Below, piece by piece: positions 1 to 14,615 of a DNA stretch of 64,000 nt. The DNA is from Elysia crispata (taxonomy: Eukaryota > Mollusca > Gastropoda > Plakobranchidae). Each line of letters opens with the position of its first letter. Positions within the stretch are counted from its first letter, which is position 1. The DNA lies in contig JAWDGP010003856.1 of NCBI GenBank assembly GCA_033675545.1, forward strand, positions 1 through 64,000, written 5' to 3'. A model generated the notes under the pieces. The model did not search any database. It saw nothing but the letters and a program-made list of their open reading frames with translations, and was not told the origin of the DNA. A program made the position numbers and the translations under genes.

Positions 1-1179
<1,179 letters not shown>

Positions 1180-2270
1180 TAGTGCTACTAATAGTGAATG
1201 CCAAAGCGTTTGATCATGTGAAGCATTCTGAAATGGTAGAGGCTCTTGCAAGGACAGACATGGATAGGAAAGATATTAGAATCATCACAGAGCCATATTG
1301 GAATCAGAAAGTTGCTATTAGAGTTGAACATTACAACGACGTGTAAGGCATGAATGTGTTTTATCCCCATACCTATTTTATATATATATACACAGAGTAT
1401 ATCTTCCGGGAATCAAATCACATGAATGGCCTCAACATCAACAGCACAAACATCAATAATATTCTCTAAGTAGACGACACCTCCTTGCTGGCCAATAGCA
1501 AAGAGGACCTTCAGAAATCTTTGATGTAGTGATGAGAGCAAGTGAACAAAAAGGACTCGACATGACTGTGAAGAAAACGAAAACAATGGTCATTAGTAAA
1601 AATGAAGACATGCAAGCTAAAATCATTGTTGACGGAAAACCAACTGAACAAGTACACTTTAAATATCTAGGCCAAATAATTACCAACGAAGGCAAAAGTA
1701 ACAAGGAAATTGAGAATAGCATTGCACAAGCCAAATCAATGTTCATCAAATTAAATGATATTTTTATATGAAGAGACTTTTCACTTGATTTCAGACTTAG
1801 AGCATCAACCTCTATGTGTATTCAATACTCCTCTACGGCTACGAAAAATGGGATGGGACTCTATTTAGAATCAACCAAGAAACTTAAAGCCCTAGCAGAT
1901 GTGGATATTTAAATGCTTGGCACGAGTTAGCTAAAAAAGATAAAGTGACAAATGAGGAAGTTTTGAGAAGACTTGGTCAACAGAACATCTGCTTCACTTC
2001 TGCCCAAACTACGAGTCGCTACGAAAATAGATCTGGCCAGACCCAACACCCATGAGCCAGAAACTCTACGGCAACCTGGAGGACCTGCAACGCACTGCTA
2101 CCTTTGTTGTGAAGAGTGGAGAGACCATTGGAGAAGAGTGGCAAGTCACTCCAGAATGGCCCTCAGCAGCCGGGATGACAAGGACAACAACAATAGTGAA
2201 TGCTGTTATTGTGTTGAATATTGTGAGTTTTATCAAATGCTCTGCAACAGGATTGTTGTTCTAAACACTG
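1180..2270 (+). mobile_element. degenerate non-LTR retrotransposon, reverse transcriptase C-terminal half
   Basis: The translated plus strand shows a collapsed reverse transcriptase. It starts with a KAFDHVKH motif near 1200, followed by the palm region, where the catalytic tyrosine-alanine of Y-A-D-D has become stop-valine (*VDD near 1470). The longest open piece (1529-1771) carries KKTKTMVISKN and HFKYLGQIIT, which are typical of the region after the catalytic box. A later segment near 1945 reads VTNEEVLRRLGQQ, the family's C-terminal region. Stops and frame changes separate the pieces, so it is inactive. The same lineage appears in opposite orientation at 12.2-13.2 kb. The clade (RTE-like or another) is not settled by eye. 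Confidence 0.8.
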
Positions 2271-2413
2271 CTACTGTGGTTTGCAATAGATTTGACTTGC
2301 TTACTACCTTTAACTTAATGTGTTTCATATAGTCCTATTTTCATTTGGTATCTTCCAGATAATACACAGGTTGTTTGGAATCAAGTAATAAGAAGTACCG
2401 TTAACATTTCACC

Positions 2414-5400
2414 ATGAGTTTGGAAGGTGGTCCGCGGCTGATGAAGATTCTTCTGATTATCTTCAATACTTTGGTGTTTGTAAGTGTTCAATGAGTCATG
2501 GTTGCATAATATTAAAGAGATTGATGAATACGAAATGTGTGATAAAAATTTATCAGTTGTTTTAAAAACGTTATTGTTTATATATAGCAACCCATTTTAA
2601 AAAAAAAACATAAATTAGTCACTTCAAAATAAACATTTCAAATTACTTTGAAGTGAATATGAGCTTAGTTTTTCTAAAACAATGTTCTTAATAGAACCCC
2701 AAGATAACAGAATAAGGCCAAGTTTTAAGGGGTGGTAAAATAGAAATTACAAGTTCATGACTGTGTACATGTTTTGTTTGTGCCACAAGCTTATCTTTGA
2801 AGTTATTGATATCATTCCATTCATGCTCATAGACTTAATGTGATAAAATTTCAGTCAGATGTCTACTTCTTTCTGTCCTTAGATTTGTAGCGGTGTGGCC
2901 ATTGGTGTGGGTTTGTGGTCACTAGTATCAGACTATGGGGCCCAGGACTTGGCTTCCATCACAGGCAGTAAACTATATGAGGCAGCATGCATTGTGGTCA
3001 TTGTTGGCGGCTGTGCGGTGGCCACTCTCTCACTGGTTGGTTGTTGTGGAGCTCTTATGGAAAAAAGAAGCTTGCTAGCTTTTGTAAGTTTGGAAAGCTT
3101 TTGAAGCTTCTTTTTTGTAGCTTAAATTATGATAAACACTGAAATAATAGTAAGGTAAATTCTAAAGATAATCTTAGGGTATGGTGGAGAGTTAAAGAAA
3201 AAATGGGAGAAAGATAGAGAGACAGGCAGATAGTCGCTCACTTTGTACTCCTTGACATTAACCCTTTTGAAAGATTGAAGAATTTCAGGTGAAATAAAGG
3301 AATAAAATGTTGATAATTTGTTGAGGAGATAGATATTTTCATATTGTAACTCATAGTTAGATTTGTATAGCTGCACTGAACAAAATCAAAGTTCTCAAGC
3401 TTGCTGAAAGCTAGTTACTTTTAGGCTCATGGTATCTTATTTTAAATCCCCAGTATTTCTCATTGCTGATTTTCCTGTTTGTTCTGTTTGTTGCTGGTGC
3501 TGTTGTTGGTTTCTTCTACAAAGATGATGTAAGTAACACTAGATGCTCTGTCATCTATACACATCAATCATGTAGCAGTGAAGTTAGTTTTTGACTTTGC
3601 ATATAGGTCTCATATAAATTTTATGTCATAGTAGGTCAGATAGAAGACATTTTTTTTAACTTGCATGCTCTATTAAATTTAAACTCATCAAACATGCCCT
3701 TGAGTGTATTTAACTACATATTATCGCTCATAAAAATTTGATTTTTGATGAAGTCACTGCTTTGACGGATTATTAATAATGAAGCACTTTCATAAAACTA
3801 TTAAAAGAACTTGTGGATGAACATAAGACCATCTTGGCCTAGAAAGGAGAGAAAACATTTATCAATTACACCATAGCTCAACACTAATTCAGACTGGGGT
3901 GACCTGATCTAAGACAGAAAAAAAAGCATAGCAATATGAATATTATGGTTTTTAAAAAAAAATGATTGCCAGTGATAAGCTCTGCAGCAATCAAGTCTTT
4001 CACAAAAAAAAGCAATGTGGATAAATTCTGTGTGGGTTAGAAAATAATCCTGCAACTAGTCAATTAACAAATCTCCTGTTTGAAATTTATCAAAGATTGC
4101 AATGTTATGTAAAAGGAGTTGAGTGGTGCAGATAATTTTAAGAGAAGAATAAACTTTATGTCATCAAAATCATCTCACAGCCTTTGCCTTTGGAGTTATC
4201 AGATTAGGCAAATTTAAGTTGGTGGGAAAGAATTATATTGCATTAACAATGTTTCTTTATTCCTCTCTGGTGTAAAATGGATTAAATTATCATGTTCAGA
4301 CCATTTTTTTTTTTTTTTTTTTGGGGGGGGGAACTCCTGCAAGTTATAAGAGTATTCCTATCATCTCACTGCAGATTTTGACTGAGTTAAAGTTATGTCT
4401 CATCACATTGACTGCTTTTATCATTTTGACACCATGCACGAAATGTTCATAAAATATGCTTTCCTGTAAGCGCATTATTTTGCCTGTGTACAGCTTGAAG
4501 AAGAGCTGGAGAAAGAGATGACTATGACTCTTCTGGAGCGTTATGATGTGGATTTGGACAATAATGATGAGAATCAGGATGTCACAGATGTTTGGAACAA
4601 AATTCAGAACAAGGTAGTACAAATTATGTTTGCAGTAGGTAACTTACTTCTGGTTATTTTTATCTAGAAGATGAAAATAAATGAATATTTGTGGCCGATC
4701 GTAGCTTTGCACTGGTTTTTTTTTACCTGAGATTGTTATTGCGTTGATGTGGAGATCAAGCCTACAAGTACTTTATGAAATGAATCTCACATGACTTGGA
4801 TATTGATGGTGGTCTATCATGAGAAAAAGAGAGAAAGGAGAAGGATGTGGAGGACATGATGATATTAATGAATATGATGAAGATGAGGAATAGGAAAAGA
4901 AGAACAGCGAAAAGAAAAGAAGTAGGAGCATGACGAAAACGGCCAGGGCGAACCAATGACATATATGGAAGAAGAAACAATGATGAGGTGAAGAAGGAAG
5001 AAAACTGGACCACATAATTTCTGGAAATTCGTTATTGTCTGTAGTCAATGTTTTTTTTTCATACCAGATATTCACAAATTTTATGATTTTTTATATTGTC
5101 TGAGACTTTAAAATGATGTTGCAATTGTATTTTCATGTCCATTATAAATTTTGGAATTATTTGATGAGCAATGATATTGTTTTATGTCGTATAATTACAG
5201 TTGAAGTGTTGCGGAGTGAGTGGAGGGCTAACCAGCACATCCTCGTGGCTGATGTGGCAACGAAGCGAGTGGTTCACAAGTCAATTGCGTATGTTTGCAT
5301 CATGCAATCATCTGTTAACTTGTCCACTGTTAATGAGAAAATGGTGTTGAAGTAGTCTTGGGGAAAACAAATTTCTAATCAACTACCTTAATGCTGCACT

Positions 5401-8400
5401 TTTCTTGCAATTTGAAGTTAACTAAAACATGAAAGTAAATCCAAAGATGTTCAGAAAATTTTGTTTTCTCTTTGCCCAAACAAATTTGAGCTTTATAGAG
5501 ATAAAGATATCACTAGCAAAACCCATATTATTGTTTGGAACAAATCCGAGGCATAAGGTATGAAAATGACGCAGTGCTTTTTGATTACCAGGTTCCTCTT
5601 TCTCAGCACGAAATTAGTTTCATTTTTTTTTTAACTCAACCTGCTCCTTTTTACCACAAAGTTTCCATCATTGAACTCAAATAAATATGGACTGTCAAAA
5701 AGAAGATGTCATATTTATCTTATTGGATTATAAAGGTTCTATATTTCTCTTTGTTACTATTATGATAGAAATTTTATCATCTCATTTGACAGATTTTGTG
5801 AAAAAACTTGTTGTCTTCAGTAATTGCATCTTTAATCTCGTCCTTTAATTTGTTCTCAACAATTACAAGAGTAAAGAATAAAAAGGAAATAATACTAATA
5901 ACATAAAAACCTACCATGTATTGAAAACCCTGTTTGGTGAAGAATTTTACTATGCTGGTGTATATATTTTTTTTCTGAAATTTGAGTTCTGAGAAAAGGA
6001 TTAGAGTAATAATTAATGCATCATGGATTATTATAAGGTGAGTTATCCAGATGTAAATATGGATGCCTATACTTAGCTGAATTCATTAAACATTTATATC
6101 CACCACTTTCGGTACATAACAGCTTTAAAAAAAAAAGAACATCATCTCTCATAGATAGGGAAAAAAAAAGAGTTGACCATCAATATGAAAAATCCATGTT
6201 AACAAAATTCAAGGAGTGGATGCCATGAGTCAATAAGACAAAGACTTATTCTCATCCATTTGCCCTGTGTCTTCTGTACAACTGCACTCAATAACTTCTC
6301 CCATAAGATACAGATTAGGTGTGATTTAAGAGCTGAAGTACTACACTGTGGTAATAATAATAATAATAATAATAATAAAGTGCACTTATATAGCGCATAT
6401 CCAAATGATTAAAATGCTCTATGCGCTTTACAAGAAAAAGAATAAGATAGAAGCAGGCTAGAAGGCCTGAACACACATACATAACATACAGAATGACGTA
6501 CATAACATAACATACATATTATATAAAAAATAACATGCATAACATACATTTGCTTAAGAATATGATACAAGTAAAACATCATCTACTGCCGGAATACGTT
6601 GTAGTGAATAAATGGTGTTTAAGCTGCCTTTTAAAGGTCTCTATGGAATCAGACTCTCTGATATATCTGGGGAGCCGATTCCACATGGTTGGTGCTACAT
6701 AAGAAAATGATCGCTTGCCGTAGGCAACATAGTTTTTATGTGGTTTGACAAGAATTGTTCGGTCCTTAGCAGATCGTAATGATCGTGATGCTGTGTAAAC
6801 TCTTAACATGCTAGTTAGGTATTCTGGTGCCATGTTGTTCAGGCACTTAAAACTAAAAAGACAGATCTTGTAGCAGATACGATCATTTATGTTCAACCAG
6901 CGTAGCTCTATCAACATTGACGTAACATGATCTCTCTTACGCTTTAAGGTAATTAATCTAGCAGCATTGTTTTGAAGATTTTGTAGTCGTTGCAATTGTT
7001 GTTTTGGCAGGCCTGCTAACAAAGAATTACAATAATCAATTCTTGATAGTATTAGTGTAGTTACAAGTGTTTTTGCAACATTATGGTTTATATACTTTCT
7101 TATTGAGCTGATTTTTCTTACTTGAAAATATGAATTCTTACAGAGATTTGAAACAAAAGAAAACATTGACATATCTTGGTCTAATATAGCCCCGAGATTT
7201 TTCACTTTCTTATTGCATAGTACTTCATGTCCATTTAGATCAAATTGGATGGATTTGCTGCACCCAAAAATAATAATGGTACTGAAAACCTTTGCCCAAA
7301 TTCTGAACTTTCAAAAGTTGGCAATTTGGAAGATAAGAAATGTGTTTACATATGATTTTTTGCATTTGTTTTTTTTTTTTATTGCTTGGGTCTATGCCAA
7401 CAACTACTATAATTATGTATACTACCTAAATTATATTAGGTTGATTTTTATCAGAAGTAGGCTCTCAAAAATATACATGTATACTGAAATTCTACTTGTC
7501 TATGATTGTCTCTCCAAAAGGAAATCGTTGTGCTCAAAATTTTACTTTAAATATGGGAGTATTAAATTTTCGATGTAACAAAAAAAAAAAGGAAAATTCA
7601 GTCAAAAAATCTATCAAAAATTCTTTGATAGTTTCTGATCCTCCTGATTCAAACTCTAATAGATTGAATTTTTACAGACAAATTAAAGCATTTTGAGGGT
7701 ACTTATTTCTATTATATATTTGCAACCATTGAGTAAAATAATCTGATAAGTGGAAGTGTTCTAATTGTTCCCTTACAATTTGAATTGAACATTCTCTACT
7801 CCTATCTTTTGTTGAACAGAGTTTGAGAAAGATTTGGTCCCCACCTCTTGTTGCAACACGGATGGATACACCTTTGACCAATGTACTCGACGCAATAGCG
7901 ACACTAGCCAACCACCCCAAAATAACCAGACAGGCATCACAACAGAAAACCCAGCACTCTACTCTGAGGTACTTTTTTCCTTTTTCTTTTTTTTTTTTTT
8001 TTTTGGTAATCTCCTGCAAAGTTTGCAATGTCAACCATTGAATTACCGACCCCGGTCATAATTTGACTTATTCAAGTTACCAAGTAAGGAGCAGAACCAG
8101 AGGTGCCTATCCCCTACCTATGCCTTTCAAGGACACCACCCATCTAAATCAGGGAAATTGGAGCAAAAGGGATAAGGTGGGACTAAGCTTATTTTTAAAA
8201 AATAACATCAGTTTTTGTTTATTTCATTTAAAGCTCTAATAAACACAGCCCAGCCATACAGCTGTTGTAAAGTGCCCCCACCCACCCCCCTCAAAATTAA
8301 AGCAAAATTGATAGTACAAAAAGCCATGATTGTGGAGCATTTTTTTCCTACTGATTTAGCTGTTTCTTTCTGTGCTCAGACAAAGATGTTGAGTGACCTG

Positions 8401-11400
8401 TTGTAGCTCTTCTACAGCTGTGTCCCTCAAATGTTACTACTTTCTGTAATTTTCTGCATTTTCTGCCTCCACTGGGGCACCGTAAAGTTTTCACTGCTCT
8501 CCTTATTTTTTTCTTTTAAAAAGACATTCGAGCTAAAAATGATAATTATGATCAATTAGGTTAAGAACTTCTCACAAGGCTCCACCTTGAAAAATAACAA
8601 TCAAAAATTTCAATCTAGATTTATGATTATTTGCTTTGGAGTGACCTACATTTTTCTGAGCCCCCCCACAAAAAAATAAAAATCATTTACTATCCTAATA
8701 ATCTCATGTTATGCATGGTTTTGATTATTTATTTAGATTAAGACTAAATTTAGCTCAATGCAGGATTTCCAATCGATCTTAATAATTGAATAGATTTAGA
8801 TAATGTATCTTGACCCAAAAAAATTGAGAAACTGTCTAGTCATATTGGCTATTATCAGATGAAAAAATAAGAATAATCCTTTGTTGGAAAAAACAGGGAG
8901 GTCTCGGCTTAGAGACGGAGAGAACAATGTTTTCAACAACAGTACAAATCTCAATATTGAAATTGAAATTATAAAATATAATATATCGCCTCGTTTTATA
9001 CTTTTGCACAAGTTCACACTCGATGACGGACAAATATTGTGCTAGTTGTAGAATTATATTTTCACTATTTCTTTTTCTGTAACAATACACACGTACATGT
9101 CCTTGTTTGGTCAAGCTGATCCTGAAACAAAACGAAAATAATGAAATATTTGTTGGGTCAGTGTAAAATCCTAAACAAAACAAAAAATTGTGGATTTCGC
9201 AGGATACAACTAAAAAACTGCATAACTAATATTTTTTCATGATGGTTTACAAAAAAATCTTATAAATTTAAAAGTTATAAAGTTACTTTTCTGACAATGT
9301 CTATTTTCACAACTGTATAACTTCCAGGAAATGCATTGCAAAGGGGCATTTTTTGTTGCAGCAGCTCCTCACAACAAACTTCAGTCGTTTTTTTGCAGGA
9401 ACTTTTTTTGTTTGATTTTTTTTCAGTACTTTCCTATTTTAAAACGTTATAATTTTAGTTTTCTTGAGGATGATCATTGGCTCCCTCAGCTTGCAATGTC
9501 ATTCAATACCTCTTATTGTCTGTTCCATCTCATTATCTGTTACTAATAGCAAACACATAACATTCGCACTCATCTAAACGAGTGTTATCAGGATCATTTT
9601 TACACAGTTGAATAACAATTGTATTCATAGCATCAAGCCTGATAATTGATTACTGTTCTATCACTGCAACAAACATAGAAATGAAAAGAAAGACTCAAAA
9701 TTTCTCCCTATCCTACACCAGTCAGACATGCAGTTGAAGTACAGTGGAAACCTCATAATTCGAATTAATTAGGAGTGCATGAAAACTCCGAATTAAGAGG
9801 ATTCAAACTACAAAAAAGGGGCATTTATAACTGAATGATAATAAGGACGAAAAATTTAATAGGTGGAAATACGAAGATAGGTAAACGTAACTGTCTCTAC
9901 AAGTGCCAAAGCAACAAGTGAGCTAGTATACACAGGACAGGTGTGGCGGAAACAAATTGACCAGTGTGGCCTAGACCACCCGCAGCATCTGGTGGCAAGC
10001 TGAGCCAGTCATGACAAAAACTTAGCCCAGTCTGTGGCCCTGCAGTCGGGCGCCTCCCTCACCTTTTCCCCTCCTCTCCCCTTCCCCTTCTTTCAGCGCA
10101 TACCCCCACTGTTGCTCAATCAATGCGCTGCCAGTGAAACGGCTAGCTAAATTCACATCTCATTGACTAAGTGTGCACTGTGCCTGCCACGAGCACCCCT
10201 CCCCTTTCCCCGGTCCCATGTTACATTCAGTATCAATGTTTCTACTGACACTCCTTTCTTTGTGCATCAGGTCCCTCCTCACTTTGTTCGCACTGATCAG
10301 CCTTTCTCAGGCAGTGGTTAGTACTTTCTTAATACCTTATGGGTGGTATCAATTTCGAATCAAGAGAATTGAAGCTGAAACGCTTGGAAATATGAGTTCA
10401 ATTCTAACAAAGCCAAAAAGAGAAAAATAACCTATCCTCTCGCTTTGGTTTATGAGAAATTTGAATAATAAGGCTTTGGTTTTTGAAGTTTCCACTGTAG
10501 CCTTTTGCTTCAGCTGATTTTACAACACTATACTTTTCTGTGAATGGAGCCACAGAACAGAAACCCTTTCCCAGCAATATAGGAACGCCCCAAGGAGATA
10601 GTCTCAGCCCAGTCCTGTTCATAATCTATCTAGAACATGCACTCGAAGATGTACGGGTGAACATCCCTCCACCCTCAGATACAGAAAAAATACTACCAAC
10701 AGAGGTAGCACATGCTGATGACGTAATTAAACTTTATATCACTTGAACTAGTACAAACTCAAGAAGTGCAAAAAGGTCTCAAACATCACAAACTCCTTGT
10801 AAACTTTGAAAAAAACAGATTCCACCAGGTTTTCACGGGACCATAAGAACTGGAGAGAAACGGAAGAAAGTTGGATCAACGGAAGAAAGTTGGATCACTC
10901 ATTGGTGACAAAGAAGATGTAGAAAAAGGAAATGACTATAAAGCTACACTGATAAAGCTTAAAAACTGTGGATCAGAGGTGACAAAATAAAGATACAAAA
11001 CTAAAACTCTATAAGGCACTAGTAAAATCTATCCTTACTTGCAATTGTGGCACATAGGCTCTCACACAGACAGAAGAAGCTAAACTAGACGCATTCCACC
11101 GTAAATAACTGAAACAAATCCTTAACATCAAATAGCCAGTAAAGATAACAAACAAATCTCTATGCAATGAAAAAATGATTTCTATAACCATCCTTGAAAG
11201 CCGGTGGCACCTGTTTGTACATATTCTGAGACGAGATACAGACATTCCAGCTATGGACTATGGAGGCATCCTTTGTTCCTAAAGGTGATAACTTTAGAGT
11301 AAGGCCCATAAAAACACCGCCAACAGTCATCAACAAAGACCTCATTCACATACCACCTGGTGAGCTAAAATTCAAAACCAAGAACCACTTCGATCATCTG

Positions 11401-14118
11401 GAATCAACAGCAGAAGATAGAGCACAATAGAGAGGCCACCGAGGCATCCAAGTCAGAGCTCAAGGATGTGAACGGCGTTAAAGAGATACATTGTATAGAT
11501 ACATGCTTTTTAATAACTTGCCCTTCAACTCTTGGTGGAATCAAAAGCCTTAGTGAAATGTGTGAAAAGGGCTTCACCTGTTTCTTAATTTTGAGAGGTA
11601 AAGTTGAATAAAATATTGAAGAGAAAATATGTGATCCATATTTAGGAAGCCTGCTTGCACTTACATTGTAGTAATAAGTAATAGTATAATTATTAAGGTC
11701 ATTTGCCTATGCCCAAGATTTAAGTCTAATGTAGGAAAGCTTGAAATCAGTTGAGTACAATTTTAACAACTATATCTCTTGTTTGGACTTGAAATACTTT
11801 TTGCCTTCGACACAAGAAGGTAAAATGCCTCACTATTTTAGTATGGGTCGAGCAAACAGAAGATCTCTGCCATTAATTTTTTGGGGCAATAGAATGTTGC
11901 TGTGTGGGATCATAATGGTTACCTGACAAAAGCCAAGATGAAGGATGGCAACATAGAATTGTTCAATGTAAATGAGTATAAAACAACATGAAAGGTTCTC
12001 AGGAAGAAGTTGCTTTGTGTGACCAGATGCCTGGCATCACTTCATCCAGATTTCCACATAAACACCCCTTATGAGAATACTCATAAAAATGTTACTAAGA
12101 AACAATTTCATGCCCAAAAATGTTGCTTTTTCGAATTATACTTCAGTTTTTCTTTCATTTTTAACAAAATTTTTTGTTTACTTTACCAAAATTCCTGTTT
12201 ATAACAACCCTTGATTGTAAAAAAATGAATAAATGTCCGCTAGGTCTTTTAGGGTGTTCAATCAATCAGGTGCTGTGCTCTTTACGTAAGCGATCATGGC
12301 CTTTCACACATCTTTATCCCTTGTTGCTTATATCGGTAGTGCATCTGCCACTCGTCCTACATTTAGCCATTTTATTAGTTCTTCATTATAATTATCTTTC
12401 CATGCTGTTTTGCTCTGCTGAGTTTTCCTTCAACTATTCCAGTTGTCACAAGATGATCTAGTTTCTTTCTTCTCATCACATGACCAAAAAGGTTGCCTGG
12501 TGTTTAGGTAATCTATTTATTAGTGATCTTGTTGTGTTAGCTTTTTGCAAAACTGTTTTAGTGTTTCATTTTATTTCTTTGCAGTCCAAGAGACTCATAG
12601 CATTCTTTGAAGGAACTGCAGTTCTGTTGCCTCTAGTTTCTTTTGTAGCTGTTTTGAAATTGTCTAGGCCTAGCCTCCATATATCAGAATGGGTTCAATG
12701 TAGAACTCCAGGGCTTTTCTTCTTGTTTTTATTTGAGATGATTTTTTTTTGCTGGTACCGATAAGATGTTGATCTGGGAACACTCCTTGTTTCGACCGAG
12801 GACCTTTTACTTCTGTCTTTTTGCTGTTCAATTCCAACCCTTTCTTTCTGCTTTCTTCTTCAACACTGTCTAATAATCGTTGCAAGTCTTATTTATTTTC
12901 TGCAATTAGTACAGCGACATTGGTGTATCTCAAATTATCTACTTTGTGCTCTCCTATTTTAATTCTTGAGTATGCATCTAAGTTTCACATAATTATATCA
13001 CTGTAGAGAGACAAAAAGGTCTGGGGAAAAGCATGCAACCTTATCTGACACTACACTTTATTTTTTTAAATGTACTGATTTCCCCATCCTCTGGCATTTC
13101 TGCTGTCTGTTTTCAGTACATCTGTTTTTGATCAGTCATGAATATTTTCCATCTGTCTTTAACTGTGTTGTGAGATTATCTCATCGAGTCAAGCTTTGTC
13201 AAATGCCTTAATGTAGTCAATCAAGCACAGGAATGCCTCTTTTTGTACTTCTAAAGCTCATTCAATCATAGTTCAAATATAGAATGATATATCAACTAAA
13301 TTAGTATTAGTTAATCAATTCTGAGTATACTCTGCATATGGAAATCTATAACTGCTGAAAAATTGAACTTTTTCCCTACAGGGTTGCATTGATAAGGTAA
13401 AGAATAAGATTGAGGACCATGTGGTTGCAATTATTGTTGCTGCTGTTATCGTCTTTGTTGTGAACGTAAGTAACACACTGTTTCAGATGTTGGAGAAAAT
13501 CCACTGTCTATTAACCTTAAAATTTGTGGAGGTACACACAAAATAGATAGAGAATCATAGAATTTCAAAGAATCTATTGTTGCTCAGACAAGTATGTTAT
13601 CAATAATAGTCTGTTGATATATATATTTGGCTTGGATATTGACCTCTTGTAATAAAGTAAATTCTATTAAAATCATTTTTTCTTCAATTGCTGAGTAGAT
13701 AAACAAGGCTGGCCAGCAACCTGAAAACTTTAAATTCTTGCCTTTGATCATTATCTCAATATATAGCCTCCTTAAAAATCTCTTTTTTTTTAATTATTAC
13801 AAAAATGATTTTAAGTATTGATTTTAAAATGCGTGCATGCTTTGTATATCTTAGTCTCAATTTTCACCCAGCTCATCCAGTCATGAGACACAGTTAGGTA
13901 CAGCATGGCTGTTACAAGTGGAAGAATATTACAATGACCAAAATGTTCACTGTAGCACAGAGCTGTAGAGTGTAACAGTAAACTATTTATGGATATTTTA
14001 AGTAGTGAATAATACTCATCAAGTAATTAAGTTTTTCAAACTTTGTCCTCAGCTTCTGTGCATCGTCTTTTCAATTTGCGTGTTTAAGCAAATTGGGAAG
14101 CAGAACAGGGTTGTGTGA
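2414..14118 (+). CDS. tetraspanin, eight coding exons, 282 aa
   Basis: Tetraspanins are four-pass membrane proteins that cluster partners such as integrins into microdomains. Coding exons are 2414-2479, 2883-3083, 3454-3528, 4494-4613, 5201-5288, 7820-7968, 13382-13465 and 14053-14118. All introns are GT-AG and phases agree; exon 5 ends in phase 1 and joins exon 6 as a CAG codon. Membrane segments lie at about 10-34, 56-80, 86-109 and 246-271. The large loop carries the family signature: CCG at 157-159, PTSCC ending at 195, C205 and GC at 234-235, giving six loop cysteines. There is a glycosylation sequon at N219. CC at 76-77 follows membrane segment 2, where palmitoylation is usual in the family. 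The start ATG at 2414 has ACC before it and opens the conserved N-terminal K-I-L-L-I-F-N stretch. Length is normal. The cysteine pattern does not let me name a subfamily. Confidence 0.93.
6352..7290 (-). mobile_element. 5'-truncated CR1/L2-like non-LTR retrotransposon in tetraspanin intron 5
   Basis: On the minus strand an open frame ending at 6579 and running past 7205 encodes about 208 residues or more of the C-terminal part of a non-LTR reverse transcriptase. Landmarks in order are KNLGAILD, SRIDYCNSLL, QNNAARLITLKRK, FKCLNNMAPEYL, LRSAKDRTI, GKRSFSYVAP and a final FKRQLKHHLF. All are typical of the thumb and C-terminal region of CR1/L2-type elements. The frame is uninterrupted over this part, so the insertion is fairly young. 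The catalytic domain and endonuclease are missing. The 3' tail is about 200 bp and ends in a hairpin and then a (TTA)n run at 6352-6378. Confidence 0.85.
6392..6427 (-). repeat. 3'-terminal hairpin of the CR1/L2-like element
   Basis: AGCGCATA at 6392-6399 is matched exactly by its reverse complement TATGCGCT at 6420-6427, with a 20-base loop. It sits just before the (TTA)n tail. This is the position of the 3' structure that the element's own reverse transcriptase recognises in CR1/L2-type retrotransposons; the role here is inferred from that. Confidence 0.7.
9742..10497. mobile_element. pogo/Tigger-like terminal-inverted-repeat element, non-autonomous (756 bp)
   Basis: The left end begins CAGTGGAAACCTCATAATTC, and the right end, read on the minus strand, begins CAGTGGAAACTTCAAAAACC. 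Both ends are flanked by TA (9740-9741 and 10498-10499), the target duplication used by Tc1/mariner/pogo transposases. CAGTGG-type termini are typical of pogo/Tigger elements. No transposase frame is visible inside; the interior holds a pyrimidine-rich stretch near 10060-10090. It lies in tetraspanin intron 6. Confidence 0.7.
10501..11480 (+). mobile_element. degenerate non-LTR reverse transcriptase fragment, second lineage
   Basis: The frame open to 10746 reads FPSNIGTPQGDSLSPVLF, then IYLEHALEDVR, then AHADDVIK. These are the PQG and (Y)ADD blocks of a reverse transcriptase. Homology continues through frameshifts: LIGDKEDVEKGNDYKATL near 10900, YKALVKSIL near 11015, AFHRK near 11095, and ESRWHLFVHILRRDTDIPAM near 11200. 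Several stops (for example in GT*AL where a tryptophan is expected, and after HRK) make it inactive. It starts directly beside the right end of the inverted-repeat element. It is a different lineage from the copies at 1.2 and 12.2 kb. Confidence 0.78.
12235..13240 (-). mobile_element. degenerate non-LTR retrotransposon, same lineage as the one at 1.2 kb
   Basis: The minus strand reads CLIDYIKAFDK near 13230, LSLYSDIIM near 13000, DNLRYTNVAVLIAENK (the Y-A-D-D position changed to Y-T-N-V), then DLQRLLDSVEEESRKKGLEL and NSKKTEV near 12820-12885. Further pieces run down to 12240, including EPILIYGG and a C-terminal WKAMIAYVKSTAPD. Frames and stops are broken throughout, so it is dead. It lies antisense in tetraspanin intron 6. 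Confidence 0.78.
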
Positions 14119-14547
14119 ATGTCAAACAGCATTCTGCAACTGTTGAAACAACCAAGTCTAGTGCTAGGCATCCGCCAATCCTGCCCTAAATGATTTTTAG
14201 AAGTAATCATTCCAAACAACTTGTATTTTCCATTACCCAAGTTAACTTTATCCTGTTAATCTTTTTGAAAGATGATATTTTACCTACATAGAACCTTGCC
14301 CTGTGCCTCAATATTTTTGCACATGTCAAATTCTTTTGAGTTTATATATTTGTAACTTACTTGTTTCCATTATCCTTTAAGTTTTTGTTGGAATACATAA
14401 AATGTCATTTTGTGATACTTTTTATTAACTTGTGATTAAAAAGTTAAAAGTAAAATTCAATGAGATCAACAGACAATATGAACAAGTCTTTGCCCATTTA
14501 GAGCAGGGTTGGCTACATTCATTACACATTTTCTTTACACACTATTG

Positions 14548-14554
<7 letters not shown>

Positions 14555-14610
<56 letters not shown>
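14555..14610. repeat. (AT)n microsatellite
   Basis: About 28 uninterrupted AT repeats downstream of the tetraspanin stop codon. Confidence 0.97.
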
Positions 14611-14615
<5 letters not shown>

